64,000 bases of DNA, from the NCBI RefSeq assembly GCF_000164695.2, contig NC_014643.1, forward strand, positions 310,001 to 374,000, in the 5' to 3' direction. The notes beneath the pieces were generated by a model. The model was given only the letters and a program-made list of their open reading frames with translations, did no database searches and was not told the origin of the DNA. Positions within the stretch are counted from its first letter, which is position 1. Every line of letters begins with the position of its first letter. This document shows positions 42,265-51,303 of the stretch, one piece after another. Source of the DNA: Rothia dentocariosa ATCC 17931 (GTDB lineage: Bacteria; Actinomycetota; Actinomycetes; Actinomycetales; Micrococcaceae). The translations under genes were made by a program, and so were the position numbers.

Positions 42265-43086
42265 CTAGTTTGCCTGAGGAGACTCGAAGTCGTACTTCGC
42301 CAGAATCTTCTGGGCTTCATCCGAAGAGAGCCATTCGTTGAACTTCTTCGCTGCGTCTGAGGAAGAACCCTTGGTGGTCAGTGCTGCGGGGTACTCGTTC
42401 CTGGGAACATCCGGCAGGTCTACCGAGCCCAGGTTCTTGCCGTCTTTCTTAGCGGCGGCAAGGTCAGTCGTATAGATGAAGCCAGCATCCGCGTTACCGG
42501 TAGTGACCTTGGTGGCCACTTCACTCACGTTGCCTTCGGTGGTCGCGTTCTTAAGCTCAATATGATGCTTCTTGAGCTCTTCATCCGCCAGGGTACCGCA
42601 GGGTACGTTCACCTTGCATACGGCGACAACACCTTCGCTGTTCTTCAAATCGTCCAGCGAATTGATCTTGCCGGGGTTCCCCTCGGCGGTGACCAGCACC
42701 AACTTGTTGGTGGCGATAACCTCGCGCTTGGCGTCCTTGAACTCATCGAGTTTAGCCGCCTTATCCATGTTCTGGGTGTCGGCGGTAATCAGGAGATCCG
42801 GGCTTGCGCCCTGCTCGATCTTCTGCACCAGCTTGGAGGAACCTTCGAAGGAGTAGGTGATCTCAACGCCGGGGTTTTCCTTCTCGAATGCTTCCTTCAG
42901 CTCAGTACCCGCATTGCGCAAGGAAGCAGCCGCATAGACCTCAACCTTGCCAGACACGGATCCGGATGCTGCCGAAGAAGCAGAGGCAGACGCATCGGTA
43001 TTAGAGGAGTTGGAGCCGCATCCGGTCATAGCAACGGAAGCAAAAAGTGCCGCGCTGGCACTGGCAACCTTCAACGAAGTTTTCAT
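42265..43086 (-). CDS. modA: Molybdate-binding lipoprotein
   Basis: ModA is the extracellular molybdate receptor. From the ATG at 43084-43086 it has 273 residues. A lipoprotein signal peptide is clear: basic start, hydrophobic core and lipobox AMTGC with Cys23, followed by a Ser/Ala-rich linker. The mature part shows VYAAASLRNAGTELKEAFEK, TYSFEGSSKLVQKIEQGASPDL and GNADAGFIYTTD, typical of ModA. It is the first gene of the minus-strand Moco/nitrate run and is divergent from moaA. Confidence 0.95.
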   Translation of the reverse strand: MKTSLKVASASAALFASVAMTGCGSNSSNTDASASASSAASGSVSGKVEVYAAASLRNAGTELKEAFEKENPGVEITYSFEGSSKLVQKIEQGASPDLLITADTQNMDKAAKLDEFKDAKREVIATNKLVLVTAEGNPGKINSLDDLKNSEGVVAVCKVNVPCGTLADEELKKHHIELKNATTEGNVSEVATKVTTGNADAGFIYTTDLAAAKKDGKNLGSVDLPDVPRNEYPAALTTKGSSSDAAKKFNEWLSSDEAQKILAKYDFESPQAN

Positions 43087-43267
43087 AGTGTATGTCTCTT
43101 TCCTGTGGTGTGATGACGCACGATAACGTGCATTCCCGCCGCGATAATAATGTGCCGTACGTTTGCGCTCGATGTAACTTAAGGTACGCACACTATCACC
43201 CATACCCGCAGACATGGAATAATCTAATTGTCACCTCTAATATACGAATTTTCTTTGAGGTCATTCC
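43087..43267. promoter_or_regulatory. modA-moaA divergent control region
   Basis: This 181-bp region must carry promoters for both halves of the Moco cluster. It holds a perfect GCACG-ATAA-CGTGC hairpin (43118-43131) in the modA leader and a near-palindrome GTAACTTAAGGTAC (43174-43187) near the middle, a candidate operator for a regulator acting on both sides. On the plus side TAATAT and TATACG are possible -10 boxes about 25-35 bp before moaA, with no good -35. I do not see an E. coli-like ModE site. Confidence 0.45.
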
Positions 43268-44491
43268 ATGGCATACACCGCCGGTTCAGGCCGGACACAG
43301 CTTATTGCGGGCCCCGTGTTACGCACCTTAGCTTCTGAGCAGGATGCGAACACGGCTTTTGTTACGCCCGAAAATTCTGGTGACGCCCAAAAGCCCTTAC
43401 ATAAACCCGCACGCAAGACCCCATATATTACAAACCGCGGTCCGCTCTTAGATAGGTGGGGGCGCATCGCCACCGATTTGCGGATTTCACTGATTGATAA
43501 ATGTAATCTTCGTTGCATTTATTGCATGCCTGCCGAAGGTTTGGAGTGGCTGCCTAAAAATAATCTGCTGACATCCGCTGAAATTGCACGCCTTGCCGAC
43601 ATCGCCATTCGTGAACTTGGAGTCGAAGAAATTCGTTTTACCGGCGGGGAGCCCTTGGTGCGCGCAGACCTCGTCGATATTATCGGGCGAATTCACCGCG
43701 AACACCCCACGATTCCACTGGCAATCACCACCAACGGCATAGGACTTGAAAAACGTGCGCAGGCGCTCGCCGATGCCGGATTAAGCCGCATCAATGTCTC
43801 ACTCGACACCATCTGCCCCGAAACCTTCGCCGAGCTGACCCGCCGCGATAAGCTGGGGTCGGTTCTAAAAGGTATTGACGGCGCGGCAGCAGCGGGTCTA
43901 AAGCCCATCAAAATTAACGCGGTACTCATGCCGGGTATCAACGACGCTCAGGCCCCCGAACTTCTGCAATGGGCGCTTGACGGCGGCTACCAGCTGCGGT
44001 TTATCGAGCAGATGCCGCTAGATGCCGATCACAAATGGACGCGTGAAGGAACGATTACAGCGGCACAGATTCGCACGATGCTCTCCGAACACTTCGTTCT
44101 GGGCACAGTCGCCGAAAAACGCGGCGACTCCCCCGCCCAGCTTTGGGAGGTCTACCCGCTGGGTACCGCCCTCGACAGTGCCGGGTTCCCGCGCGAAGCT
44201 ACCGCTTCGCTCGGGCGCGTGGGCATTATCGCCTCGGTCACCGAATCATTCTGCGGGGCCTGCACCCGCACCCGCTTGACCGCCGACGGTAAAATCCGTT
44301 CCTGCCTCTTCTCGGATTCCGAAACCGACCTGCTCGACCTGCTGCGTTCGGGCGCCAGCGACCGCGAGATTGCCTTGAGGTGGCGCGAAGGTATGTGGTT
44401 CAAACCGCGCGCTCACGGCAAAGAAGACGCTGATTTCGATATTGAAGAGTTCGCTCAAGCAAGCCGCTCAATGAGCGCTATCGGAGGTTAA
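43268..44491 (+). CDS. moaA: GTP 3',8-cyclase
   Basis: MoaA is the radical-SAM enzyme that starts Moco synthesis from GTP. The 407-residue protein has the radical-SAM cysteines at 79, 83 and 86 (CNLRCIYC) and the C-terminal second-cluster group CGACTRTRLTADGKIRSC. The family C-terminal Gly-Gly is present (IGG). About 55 extra residues precede the catalytic domain compared with E. coli MoaA; an in-frame GTG at codon 17 is a possible alternative start. GAGG precedes the ATG at 43268. It is the first gene of moaA-moaD-mobA-moeA2. Confidence 0.94.
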   Translation: MAYTAGSGRTQLIAGPVLRTLASEQDANTAFVTPENSGDAQKPLHKPARKTPYITNRGPLLDRWGRIATDLRISLIDKCNLRCIYCMPAEGLEWLPKNNLLTSAEIARLADIAIRELGVEEIRFTGGEPLVRADLVDIIGRIHREHPTIPLAITTNGIGLEKRAQALADAGLSRINVSLDTICPETFAELTRRDKLGSVLKGIDGAAAAGLKPIKINAVLMPGINDAQAPELLQWALDGGYQLRFIEQMPLDADHKWTREGTITAAQIRTMLSEHFVLGTVAEKRGDSPAQLWEVYPLGTALDSAGFPREATASLGRVGIIASVTESFCGACTRTRLTADGKIRSCLFSDSETDLLDLLRSGASDREIALRWREGMWFKPRAHGKEDADFDIEEFAQASRSMSAIGG

Positions 44492-44494
44492 AAC

Positions 44495-44761
44495 GTGCAG
44501 ATACATTTCTTCGCCGCCGCACGTGCCGCATCCGGCGTTGCCGAAACTCAGATGAGCCTTACAGATTTGGCCGAGCCGACCCTGCGTGCGCTCGTCGAAA
44601 AATTGGGTGAGGCGTTTACCGGAAAAACTGCCTCCGGCATGACGCTCGCACAGGTTATGCACCAGTGCTCGTTCCTGATCGACGGTACCCGTTCCGAGCT
44701 CGACGCCGCACTCACCGATAATGCACGCGTAGACGTTCTGCCGCCCTTTGCTGGCGGGTGA
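44495..44761 (+). CDS. moaD: Molybdopterin synthase small subunit, sulfur carrier
   Basis: MoaD is an 88-residue ubiquitin-fold protein whose C-terminal Gly-Gly is thiocarboxylated by MoeB and donates sulfur to MoaE. The sequence ends VDVLPPFAGG, the required form. It starts with GTG at 44495-44497, three bases after the moaA stop, behind GGAGG. It is separated from its partner moaE, which is on the other strand. Confidence 0.94.
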   Translation: MQIHFFAAARAASGVAETQMSLTDLAEPTLRALVEKLGEAFTGKTASGMTLAQVMHQCSFLIDGTRSELDAALTDNARVDVLPPFAGG

Positions 44762-44868
44762 ACTCAGACTTATGGGCTGTCGTTCGCTTTTGGCGGTTGC
44801 TTCATGTTTTCCGCCAGGATGCGCACCACGCTACCCTTGCTGCTATCATCCCGGAAGGTCTCACCTCT

Positions 44869-45558
44869 GTGCACACACCGCATGACCCATTACGTGCGCC
44901 GGATAACGGTACACGCACCCAACATTCGGTGACCCGAGCCGCCCAAATTCCCGCGTTCTGCGCCATTATTGTGGCGGGCGGTAAATCTTCGCGCCTCAAT
45001 CACACCCCAAAGGCCGGGCTTTCCAATGGTTCCCAGACTCTTTTGGAACGCGCGCTTGATGCCGCCGGGCAGGCGCAGCAGCGCGTAGTCGTCGGCCCCG
45101 GAACCTTACCGGTGCCATCAGATACACTGCATACGCGCGAAGACCCTCCCTATTCCGGTCCTGCGGCGGCGCTTCATGCCGGACTCGAAAAAATAGCGGC
45201 AGCCTATGCGGCGCGCGAGAAGGCCCCTCCCGCGTGGTGCCTTATTTTGGGGGTAGATACCCCGCAGATAGCGCCTGCAGTGCAGAAACTTCTCGCGCAC
45301 ACAATAGACGCATCAACCGAAACTCTGGGGTACTGGGGTGTGGCGGGGGGAATCTTCCAACCGCTCATCGGCATCTACCGGTTCGCACCCCTACGCGAAG
45401 CCTTTGCAGAGGGCAGCACCAACGCCTCCGTGCGCTCTTTTGTGAAGCGTCTTGCCCCGGTCGCCGTCGAGCTCGATCCCGCGCATACTGCCGACGTCGA
45501 TACCTGGGAGCAGGCACACGAACTCGGCTACAGCACCCCGCGCTGGCTCGACTACTAA
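44869..45558 (+). CDS. mobA: Molybdenum cofactor guanylyltransferase
   Basis: MobA adds GMP to Mo-molybdopterin to form the MGD cofactor needed by NarG. The nucleotide-binding motif reads IIVAGGKSSRL, but the next residues are NHTPKAGL instead of the usual Gly-x-Asp-Lys arrangement. The ILGVDTPQIAP segment supplies the metal-binding Asp. I favour the GTG at 44869 (229 residues), which follows GGAAGG. A GTG at 44758 that overlaps the moaD stop would add 37 residues of poor coding character (long form 44758-45558). It is certainly a nucleotidyltransferase; the MobA role comes from context. Confidence 0.85.
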   Translation: MHTPHDPLRAPDNGTRTQHSVTRAAQIPAFCAIIVAGGKSSRLNHTPKAGLSNGSQTLLERALDAAGQAQQRVVVGPGTLPVPSDTLHTREDPPYSGPAAALHAGLEKIAAAYAAREKAPPAWCLILGVDTPQIAPAVQKLLAHTIDASTETLGYWGVAGGIFQPLIGIYRFAPLREAFAEGSTNASVRSFVKRLAPVAVELDPAHTADVDTWEQAHELGYSTPRWLDY

Positions 45559-45586
45559 TAACCCATCAACTTCAGCAGAGGATTCC

Positions 45587-46855
45587 ATGTCTCACCACCA
45601 CCCACCCGCCGTTTCCTGGCATGAAGCACGCGAACTGCTTCACACCGCCGCGAGCGCGCTCACCCCAACGCTGAGCACCGAGGCTCTCCCCCTGCAGGCG
45701 ACCATCGGCAGGTATGTGGCGGAAGACCTGACGGCGCGCATGCCTGTGCCGCACTATAGTTCTTCAGCGATGGACGGGTATGCGGTCGCCGGTGCACCGC
45801 CTTGGCGTCTTGTATCGCCGGATTATCCCGAGGATGCACGCACAAACGTTCACCGTCTGGCGGTGCCCATTGCCGCTGGGGAGGCGACCCCGATTCTCAC
45901 GGGCGGGCTTCTGCCCGAGGGAACCGAGGCGATTGTGCGTGAGGAGCATTCCCACCGGTACGAGGGTGCTGGTGCGCTCGGTTCGGGAATTCACTATCTT
46001 GACATGGCGGAGGGTTATACCGTCCCGAAGCCCGGAACGGATATCCGGTACGCGGGCGCGGAGCTTTCTCCCGGCGCAATTCTAAGCTCTCGCGGCGATC
46101 TTATTACGGCGCAGCGCGCCGCATTCTTGGGAGTCAATGGTTTTGATGAGCTTCCCGTGCTTAAGAACGTTCCGGTGCGGTGCGCTTTCACGGGGAACGA
46201 GGTTATTACCTTCGGCATGCCCTCTCCCGGCCAGGTGCGGGATGCTTTCGGTGGTTTTCTGGAGGTCTCTCTCGCCGGCGCCGGGTGCGAGGTGCGTCCT
46301 TCCGCGCGGCTTGCGGATATTGCCGAAGAATTCCACACCTTTGTGACGACCTCGACGGCACGCATCCTGATTTTTACGGGCGGGTCGAGCACGTCCGGGG
46401 TAGACATGGTGCGGCAGACGCTCGCCGATATTGGTGCCGAGTATATTTTCGAGTCGGTGCGGGTGCGACCGGGGCATCCGGCGTTGGCGGCGAAGATTCC
46501 CGCGCCCAAAGAGGGAATGAATGCGGGACAAGAGCGTTTGGTGCTGGGCCTTCCCGGTAACCCGTTGGCAGCGTATACGGCGCTATATTCGTATCTTCCC
46601 GTAATCCTGGCGGGGCTGCGTGGTCTGCCGATTCCGGCGCTTGATCGGGCCGAACTCGCTACAGATATTCCGCCTTTGCGCAAGCGTTCTCAGCATCGTC
46701 TTATGCCGGTGCGGGTTTCTGAGGGTAAGGCGTATCCTCTGGACGCTCTAGCCTCTCATATGCTTTCGGGACTGGCTCAGGCGACCCACTTCGCTCTCGT
46801 GGATGCAACCGGCCAGCAGGCGGGCACGCACGCGATTCTTGTGCCTGTTTTCTAG
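45587..46855 (+). CDS. moeA2: Molybdopterin molybdenumtransferase, copy 2
   Basis: This second MoeA-family protein has 422 residues from the ATG at 45587, which follows AGAGGA. It shows SSSAMDGYAV, a TGGSSTSGVDMV motif in place of the TSGGxSxG form found in copy 1, and LGLPGNPLAAYTALYSYLP. It ends the moaA-moaD-mobA operon. The gene symbol is a convenience. The altered glycine motif suggests it is not simply redundant with copy 1. Confidence 0.87.
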   Translation: MSHHHPPAVSWHEARELLHTAASALTPTLSTEALPLQATIGRYVAEDLTARMPVPHYSSSAMDGYAVAGAPPWRLVSPDYPEDARTNVHRLAVPIAAGEATPILTGGLLPEGTEAIVREEHSHRYEGAGALGSGIHYLDMAEGYTVPKPGTDIRYAGAELSPGAILSSRGDLITAQRAAFLGVNGFDELPVLKNVPVRCAFTGNEVITFGMPSPGQVRDAFGGFLEVSLAGAGCEVRPSARLADIAEEFHTFVTTSTARILIFTGGSSTSGVDMVRQTLADIGAEYIFESVRVRPGHPALAAKIPAPKEGMNAGQERLVLGLPGNPLAAYTALYSYLPVILAGLRGLPIPALDRAELATDIPPLRKRSQHRLMPVRVSEGKAYPLDALASHMLSGLAQATHFALVDATGQQAGTHAILVPVF

Positions 46856-46998
46856 CCCGCGCATCGTTCTGCTGTACAGGCCGCGTTACCCAAGTACCCC
46901 GATTCCCGCTCAGTAAAAAAAAACTTGCCGCATGAGGGAAGATATTCCGTACTGTAAACACGGGCTCGCACAGGGTTCTCGGTGCATCCGGGAGGCTG

Positions 46999-47004
46999 TA
47001 TAGT
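46999..47004 (+). promoter_or_regulatory. Possible -10 box of the LacI-family gene
   Basis: TATAGT lies 35 bp before the ATG at 47040, with GAAAGGACG as ribosome binding site in between. No good -35 sequence is present 16-18 bp upstream. Confidence 0.35.
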
Positions 47005-47039
47005 GTTGGGAGATTATCTGACACGCGAAAGGACGCGCT

Positions 47040-48062
47040 ATGGCACAGCCCAAACTCGGCGATGTTGCCGCCCGTGCCGGGGTTTCGCCCACGACGGTCT
47101 CGCGAGTGTTGAATAACCGCGGCTATTTGAGCCAGAAGACTCGTGACAAGGTTTTTGCGGCTATCCGCGAGCTAGGTTATCGCCCTAATGCCATTGCCCG
47201 TTCGCTTCAGGAACGGCGTTCGCATATTATCGGGCTTATTTTTCCGACCGTGGCGCATCCTTTTTATGGGGAAATGGTGTACCGTTTGGAGTCTCGTTTG
47301 GCGAATGCGGGTTACCGGGTGATTCTGTGCAATAGCGATGAGCAGCCAGAGCTTGAGCACCGTTATTTAGATATGCTTTTTGCCCATCAGGTGGACGGAG
47401 TTATTACCGGCTCTCATTCGCAGGTCGTCGCCCAACTTCCTCAGGTACAGGCGCCGCTGGTGGCTATCGATCGCCCCGAAACCGGACCTTACCCCAATAT
47501 TCGTTCCGATAATTATGCGGGCGCACGACAAGCGACCGAGCATCTGATCGGCACGGGAGCGCGGCGTATACTGCACATTACCTCGACCCTGAGCGAACAG
47601 AATTTACGGCAAAGAGGTTATACGGACGCGCTCACAGCCGCCGGGCTGTCGCCGGATTTTCTGGAGCTTGGGTTTCACGAGTCAGCGGAGCATCAGCGCA
47701 ATATGCTGTACGAATATCTTGATGAGCATCGCGGCGCCCAGCCCGTTGAGGCGGTTTTCGCATCGAATGATACCTATGCGTCGCTCGCCTTGGCCTGGGC
47801 CCAGAGCCGCCGGGTACGGGTGCCCGAGGAATTTCAGGTTATAGGTTTTGACGGCACGGATACGGTTCGCACGCTTCTGCCCGAACTTGCGAGCGTGGTG
47901 CAGCCGATTGATGCTCTTGCCGATCGCGCCGTTCAGCGTTTAACGGAGGCGATCGCAGCCGAGACCGAGGAAGATGCAGAACCCGCAGATGCTAGGGGCG
48001 GTGAGGACGTTCTGCCGGTAACCCTGCGGTTGGGCGGCACGGTGCGACCTGCACGAGATTGA
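47040..48062 (+). CDS. scrR: LacI-family repressor, probable sucrose regulator
   Basis: This 340-residue regulator has the N-terminal LacI helix-turn-helix (LGDVAARAGVSPTTVSRVLN, followed by NRGYLSQKTRDKV) and hinge, then a periplasmic-binding-protein-like sugar domain. The segments GYLSQKT, ARSLQ, LIFPTVAHPFYGEMVYRLE and AHQVDGVITGSHS closely resemble firmicute ScrR sucrose repressors as I remember them. A CG-centred palindrome of LacI type lies upstream of the sucrose PTS gene 4 kb away. The assignment is inferred from these two facts. Confidence 0.75.
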   Translation: MAQPKLGDVAARAGVSPTTVSRVLNNRGYLSQKTRDKVFAAIRELGYRPNAIARSLQERRSHIIGLIFPTVAHPFYGEMVYRLESRLANAGYRVILCNSDEQPELEHRYLDMLFAHQVDGVITGSHSQVVAQLPQVQAPLVAIDRPETGPYPNIRSDNYAGARQATEHLIGTGARRILHITSTLSEQNLRQRGYTDALTAAGLSPDFLELGFHESAEHQRNMLYEYLDEHRGAQPVEAVFASNDTYASLALAWAQSRRVRVPEEFQVIGFDGTDTVRTLLPELASVVQPIDALADRAVQRLTEAIAAETEEDAEPADARGGEDVLPVTLRLGGTVRPARD

Positions 48063-48154
48063 GTGTTGTGCATACACCGTATCACGTGTCTAATATGCCC
48101 AAACGACCGCTACAGTTTTAAGGTATTTCCTCTCAAGTACTTCAGATAAAAATA

Positions 48155-48202
48155 CGTGTCTTGAACCCTCGCAACGTTAGAATTGCGAGTGCTCAAGACA
48201 CG
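48155..48202. terminator. Terminator between convergent scrR and the acetyltransferase
   Basis: CGTGTCTTGA (48155-48164) pairs with TCAAGACACG (48193-48202) and CTCGCAA with TTGCGAG inside, forming a long two-part stem between the convergent genes. It may act in both directions. Confidence 0.75.
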
Positions 48203-48223
48203 CGGCGATGAATTGGGTACGTT

Positions 48224-48928
48224 CTATGAGGAGGAGCCGACGAGCTCCCGCATCATGAAATGTCCCTCGTCGTGAGAGTCTTCTTCACGGACAGATACGC
48301 TGTGCTCATCATCCTGAGCGGTTTCAAGATTCATGGGGTACAGCATGCCCATATAGGGGTCTCCCGAGGCGAAGGTGCCCATAGGAATGAACCCAAGACG
48401 CTCGTACAGAGCGGCACTGCGCGGGGTGGATGCCTCCAAATATGCGGCGGTACCGTCAAAACGGTCAATCGCGTGGCGCAGGAGCTCCGTTCCAACCCCA
48501 AGACCCTGAGCTGCCTTCCGTACCGCAATCGTGTGCAGATACCAGTGCTTAAACTTCGGACGGTACTTGTGCAGTTCACGATTCTCAGCCATCACATGCC
48601 GCATAGTACGTGGTCCCAAGATCCTCATGAACTTCGCGTTATCTCGAAGCTCTTGTTTGACATCGGTCTGCTGATTTTCGGGAGAAAGCCACAGGGCAGT
48701 ACCCAAGATCTTTCCGTCGAGATCAACGGCGACGTCTACACATCCGCGAGGCATATAGGTGCCTTCGAGCTGGACTTCAAAACGTGCGCGCAGTTTATCT
48801 TCCTGCGGTTTTTCGCCCAAGACCTTGTACATATAGGGGTCGTTCAGGAACGCCTCGGTGAGCGTATCAAGAACCTGCGATACTTCTTCTGGACGAGCTT
48901 GGCGGACGGTGTACGGGGTGGTATTCAT
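48224..48928 (-). CDS. GNAT-family N-acetyltransferase
   Basis: This 234-residue protein is an acetyl-CoA-dependent acyltransferase of unknown substrate. The coenzyme A motif is AAQGLGVGTELL, after the beta-strand HWYLHTIAVR, and a late YERLGFIPMG segment is typical. A C-terminal acidic tail of about 30 residues (DDEHSVSVREEDSHDEG) is unusual. The ATG at 48926-48928 follows AAAGG; a GTG three codons upstream is less likely. It sits between scrR and the sucrose PTS but on its own terminator, with no obvious link to sucrose. Confidence 0.88.
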   Translation of the reverse strand: MNTTPYTVRQARPEEVSQVLDTLTEAFLNDPYMYKVLGEKPQEDKLRARFEVQLEGTYMPRGCVDVAVDLDGKILGTALWLSPENQQTDVKQELRDNAKFMRILGPRTMRHVMAENRELHKYRPKFKHWYLHTIAVRKAAQGLGVGTELLRHAIDRFDGTAAYLEASTPRSAALYERLGFIPMGTFASGDPYMGMLYPMNLETAQDDEHSVSVREEDSHDEGHFMMRELVGSSS

Positions 48929-49232
48929 GATGATCACCTTTCATGTGGTTGGGTACTGGCTATCGGCTGGGTTGGGTTCTCATCCCCTCTCAATCTCTGC
49001 ATTTTTATGCAGAAAACACTGACATATATAACGTTATCTAACTCACCAGAAGCGAACAAGGAGGTACGACACATTTCCCTACAGCGTCACACCCCGTTCA
49101 ATGTAACGCGGAATTCTGCGAAACCATTGTCACCACAACGAAAAACGTGGCACCCCATCAGAGATTTTCATGATGGGGTGCCACTTACTTTATGCACCTC
49201 TGAGCGTAAATTTATGTCTCGCTCAGTGAAAT
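48929..49232 (-). other. Gap between the acetyltransferase gene and the sucrose PTS gene
   Basis: This 304-bp region has no gene. It contains the scrA terminator at its right end, a CTGCAT-TTTT-ATGCAG hairpin near 48998-49013 and a perfect ATAACGTTAT palindrome at 49028-49037. The last two lie upstream of the acetyltransferase and could be control sites. Confidence 0.4.
49141..49184 (-). terminator. Terminator of the sucrose PTS gene
   Basis: A perfect 14-bp stem, GTGGCACCCCATCA (49147-49160) with its complement (49171-49184), is followed on the minus strand by GTTTTTCG. It begins 48 bp past the scrA stop. Confidence 0.88.
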
Positions 49233-51230
49233 CTATGCCGATGTTTTCTCTTTGAGGCCAACCTGAAGCAGGTTGTCACCGGCAGCAACAGAGGCACCCG
49301 AAGTCTGTGCATCACGTACGGCGGTGGTGAGTTTCTTCGCGTTGGTAATGACCAGCGGGGTCACCAGCACATACCCGGCATCCTTGATGGCGGGAATATC
49401 GAATTCGGCGAGAACATCGCCGCGTTTGACGGTATCGCCCTTGGCAACCTTGGGGGTAAAGTGCTTGCCGTCCAGCTCGACGGTATCCATACCGATGTGC
49501 ATGAGCAGATCCAGCCCGTCTTCGGTGCGCATGCCGTAGGCGTGACCGGTGGGAAATGCCACAGTAATCTTACCGTCGGCGGGCGCCAGCAGCTTACCTT
49601 CGGTGGGTTCCACGGCGGTTCCATCGCCGAGAGCACCGGATGAGAAGGTCGCATCCTTTACCTCGGCCAGCGGCACGACGGTACCCGCCAGATGGGTGGT
49701 GAGTTCGGTCTTCTCACCCTCAATCTCGGGCTCTTGAGCTGCCGCCGCAACGGTATCAGTCTTAGAAGCGCCGTCCGCAGCGAGTACGGCAACATCCGGC
49801 GAGGAAGCCTCGCTGCGTGCCACCTTCAGACCCCAGAAATATGAGGCGGCGAAGGCGAGAGCGGTCGTTACCAGCAAACAGGTAATGAAGCCAAGCCAAC
49901 CGGCTCCAACCTGAGGATTAACGGAGGGAATACCCAAATATCCGGCAGATCCAAGGGCCGATGCTTTCACACCCAAAATTGCTGAGAGTGCTCCGCCGAG
50001 ACCAGCCGAAGTTATCGCGATATAGAAAGGCCAACGCAATACCAGGTTCACACCGAAAAGTGCGGGTTCGGTAATACCCAGGAATGCCGAAGGAGCTGAA
50101 GCCGAGGCCACACCTTTGATCTTCTTGTTCTTGGTGGTCAGCGCGACGCCTGCCGCTGCTGCGCCTTGCGCAACGTTAGAGATCGATGCAATCACGAAGA
50201 TAAAGGAACCGCCGCTTGCCCAGAGTGAGGTTTCGATGGGCGGGAAGGACTGGTGCAGACCGGTTATTACGATGGGCGCGTAGAGCACACCAAAGATCAG
50301 CCCGCCGATGGGACCGGCGGCGGTGTATAGCCAGTTCACTCCTTCGCCCAGCCAAGTACCCAGCTGGAACATAGGCGGTCCCACTAGGAGGAAGGTGACA
50401 AAGCCGGTAATGAGCAGGGTCAGAGTTGGAGTGAAAATAAAGTCGATTGTGCCCTTGAGAATCTTATGGAAGAATCTCTCGATATTCGCAAGGATAAAGG
50501 AAACCAGCAAGATAGGAAGCACGGTTCCCTGGTAACCCGCCTGCTGCACCTGAAGACCAAAAAGATCCCAGTACTTCATGGGGTCTGTACCCTCGGTGTG
50601 GGCGAGTGAGGCCGCAACTTTATACCCATTCATCAGCGCGGGTGAGACCATAGCCGCACCCATCGTTAAGCCAAGGTAGGGGTTGCCTCCAAAGACTTTA
50701 GTTGCAGAGTATCCCACAAGCACGGGCAGGAAGGCGAAAGGCGCCGCCGAGAGCAGGTTCACGATATCCGCGAAGCCTTCCCAGGCGGGATACATTTCAA
50801 TCAGGGGCTTTGGCCCAAAGATGTTCTTGGCGCGAAGGACGTTATCAAGCGCCATCAGCATACCGCCGCCGACCAGCACCGGGATCAGTGGGATAAAAAT
50901 ATCGGCAATGGTTTTAATGAAGCGGGAGAAGATATTTCCCTGATTTGCCGCAATGGATTTCAGATCATCTTTGCTAACCTCGGGGGCACCCGATGCCACC
51001 ATATGCTTGAAGACTTCGTTAACATCGCCAGGGCCCACAATAATCTGGAACTGTCCAGCATTCAGGAAACTGCCTTTAAGGTCTTCGTCATTGTCAATAG
51101 CACTTTGATCAACGGAATCCTGGTTCTTCAAGACCAGGCGCAGACGAGTTGCACAGTGAGCCGCCGCGCGGATGTTGTCCACGCCTCCGACATCCTGCAG
51201 CACGCGCTCTGCCACTGATTTGTGGTCCAC
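49233..51230 (-). CDS. scrA: PTS sucrose-type EIIBCA permease
   Basis: This 665-residue permease imports and phosphorylates a sugar in one chain. Domains in order are IIB (residues 1-85, phosphocysteine Cys26 in HCATRLR), a membrane IIC (about 100-480) and a C-terminal IIA with phosphohistidine about residue 578 in [10 protein letters not shown]. The start is GTG at 51228-51230 behind AAAGGAGAG; the frame is open 44 codons further but without family sequence. The neighbouring GH32 hydrolase points to sucrose; beta-glucosides are possible by family alone. EI and HPr are not in the window. A CG-centred operator lies upstream. Confidence 0.9.
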   Translation of the reverse strand: MDHKSVAERVLQDVGGVDNIRAAAHCATRLRLVLKNQDSVDQSAIDNDEDLKGSFLNAGQFQIIVGPGDVNEVFKHMVASGAPEVSKDDLKSIAANQGNIFSRFIKTIADIFIPLIPVLVGGGMLMALDNVLRAKNIFGPKPLIEMYPAWEGFADIVNLLSAAPFAFLPVLVGYSATKVFGGNPYLGLTMGAAMVSPALMNGYKVAASLAHTEGTDPMKYWDLFGLQVQQAGYQGTVLPILLVSFILANIERFFHKILKGTIDFIFTPTLTLLITGFVTFLLVGPPMFQLGTWLGEGVNWLYTAAGPIGGLIFGVLYAPIVITGLHQSFPPIETSLWASGGSFIFVIASISNVAQGAAAAGVALTTKNKKIKGVASASAPSAFLGITEPALFGVNLVLRWPFYIAITSAGLGGALSAILGVKASALGSAGYLGIPSVNPQVGAGWLGFITCLLVTTALAFAASYFWGLKVARSEASSPDVAVLAADGASKTDTVAAAAQEPEIEGEKTELTTHLAGTVVPLAEVKDATFSSGALGDGTAVEPTEGKLLAPADGKITVAFPTGHAYGMRTEDGLDLLMHIGMDTVELDGKHFTPKVAKGDTVKRGDVLAEFDIPAIKDAGYVLVTPLVITNAKKLTTAVRDAQTSGASVAAGDNLLQVGLKEKTSA

Positions 51231-51303
51231 GCTACTCTCCTTTGGATTGGCACCCCGAGGTGCTGTCTGTGTTAAAGGCGGTGAAAAATCACCGTTTCGT
51301 GAT

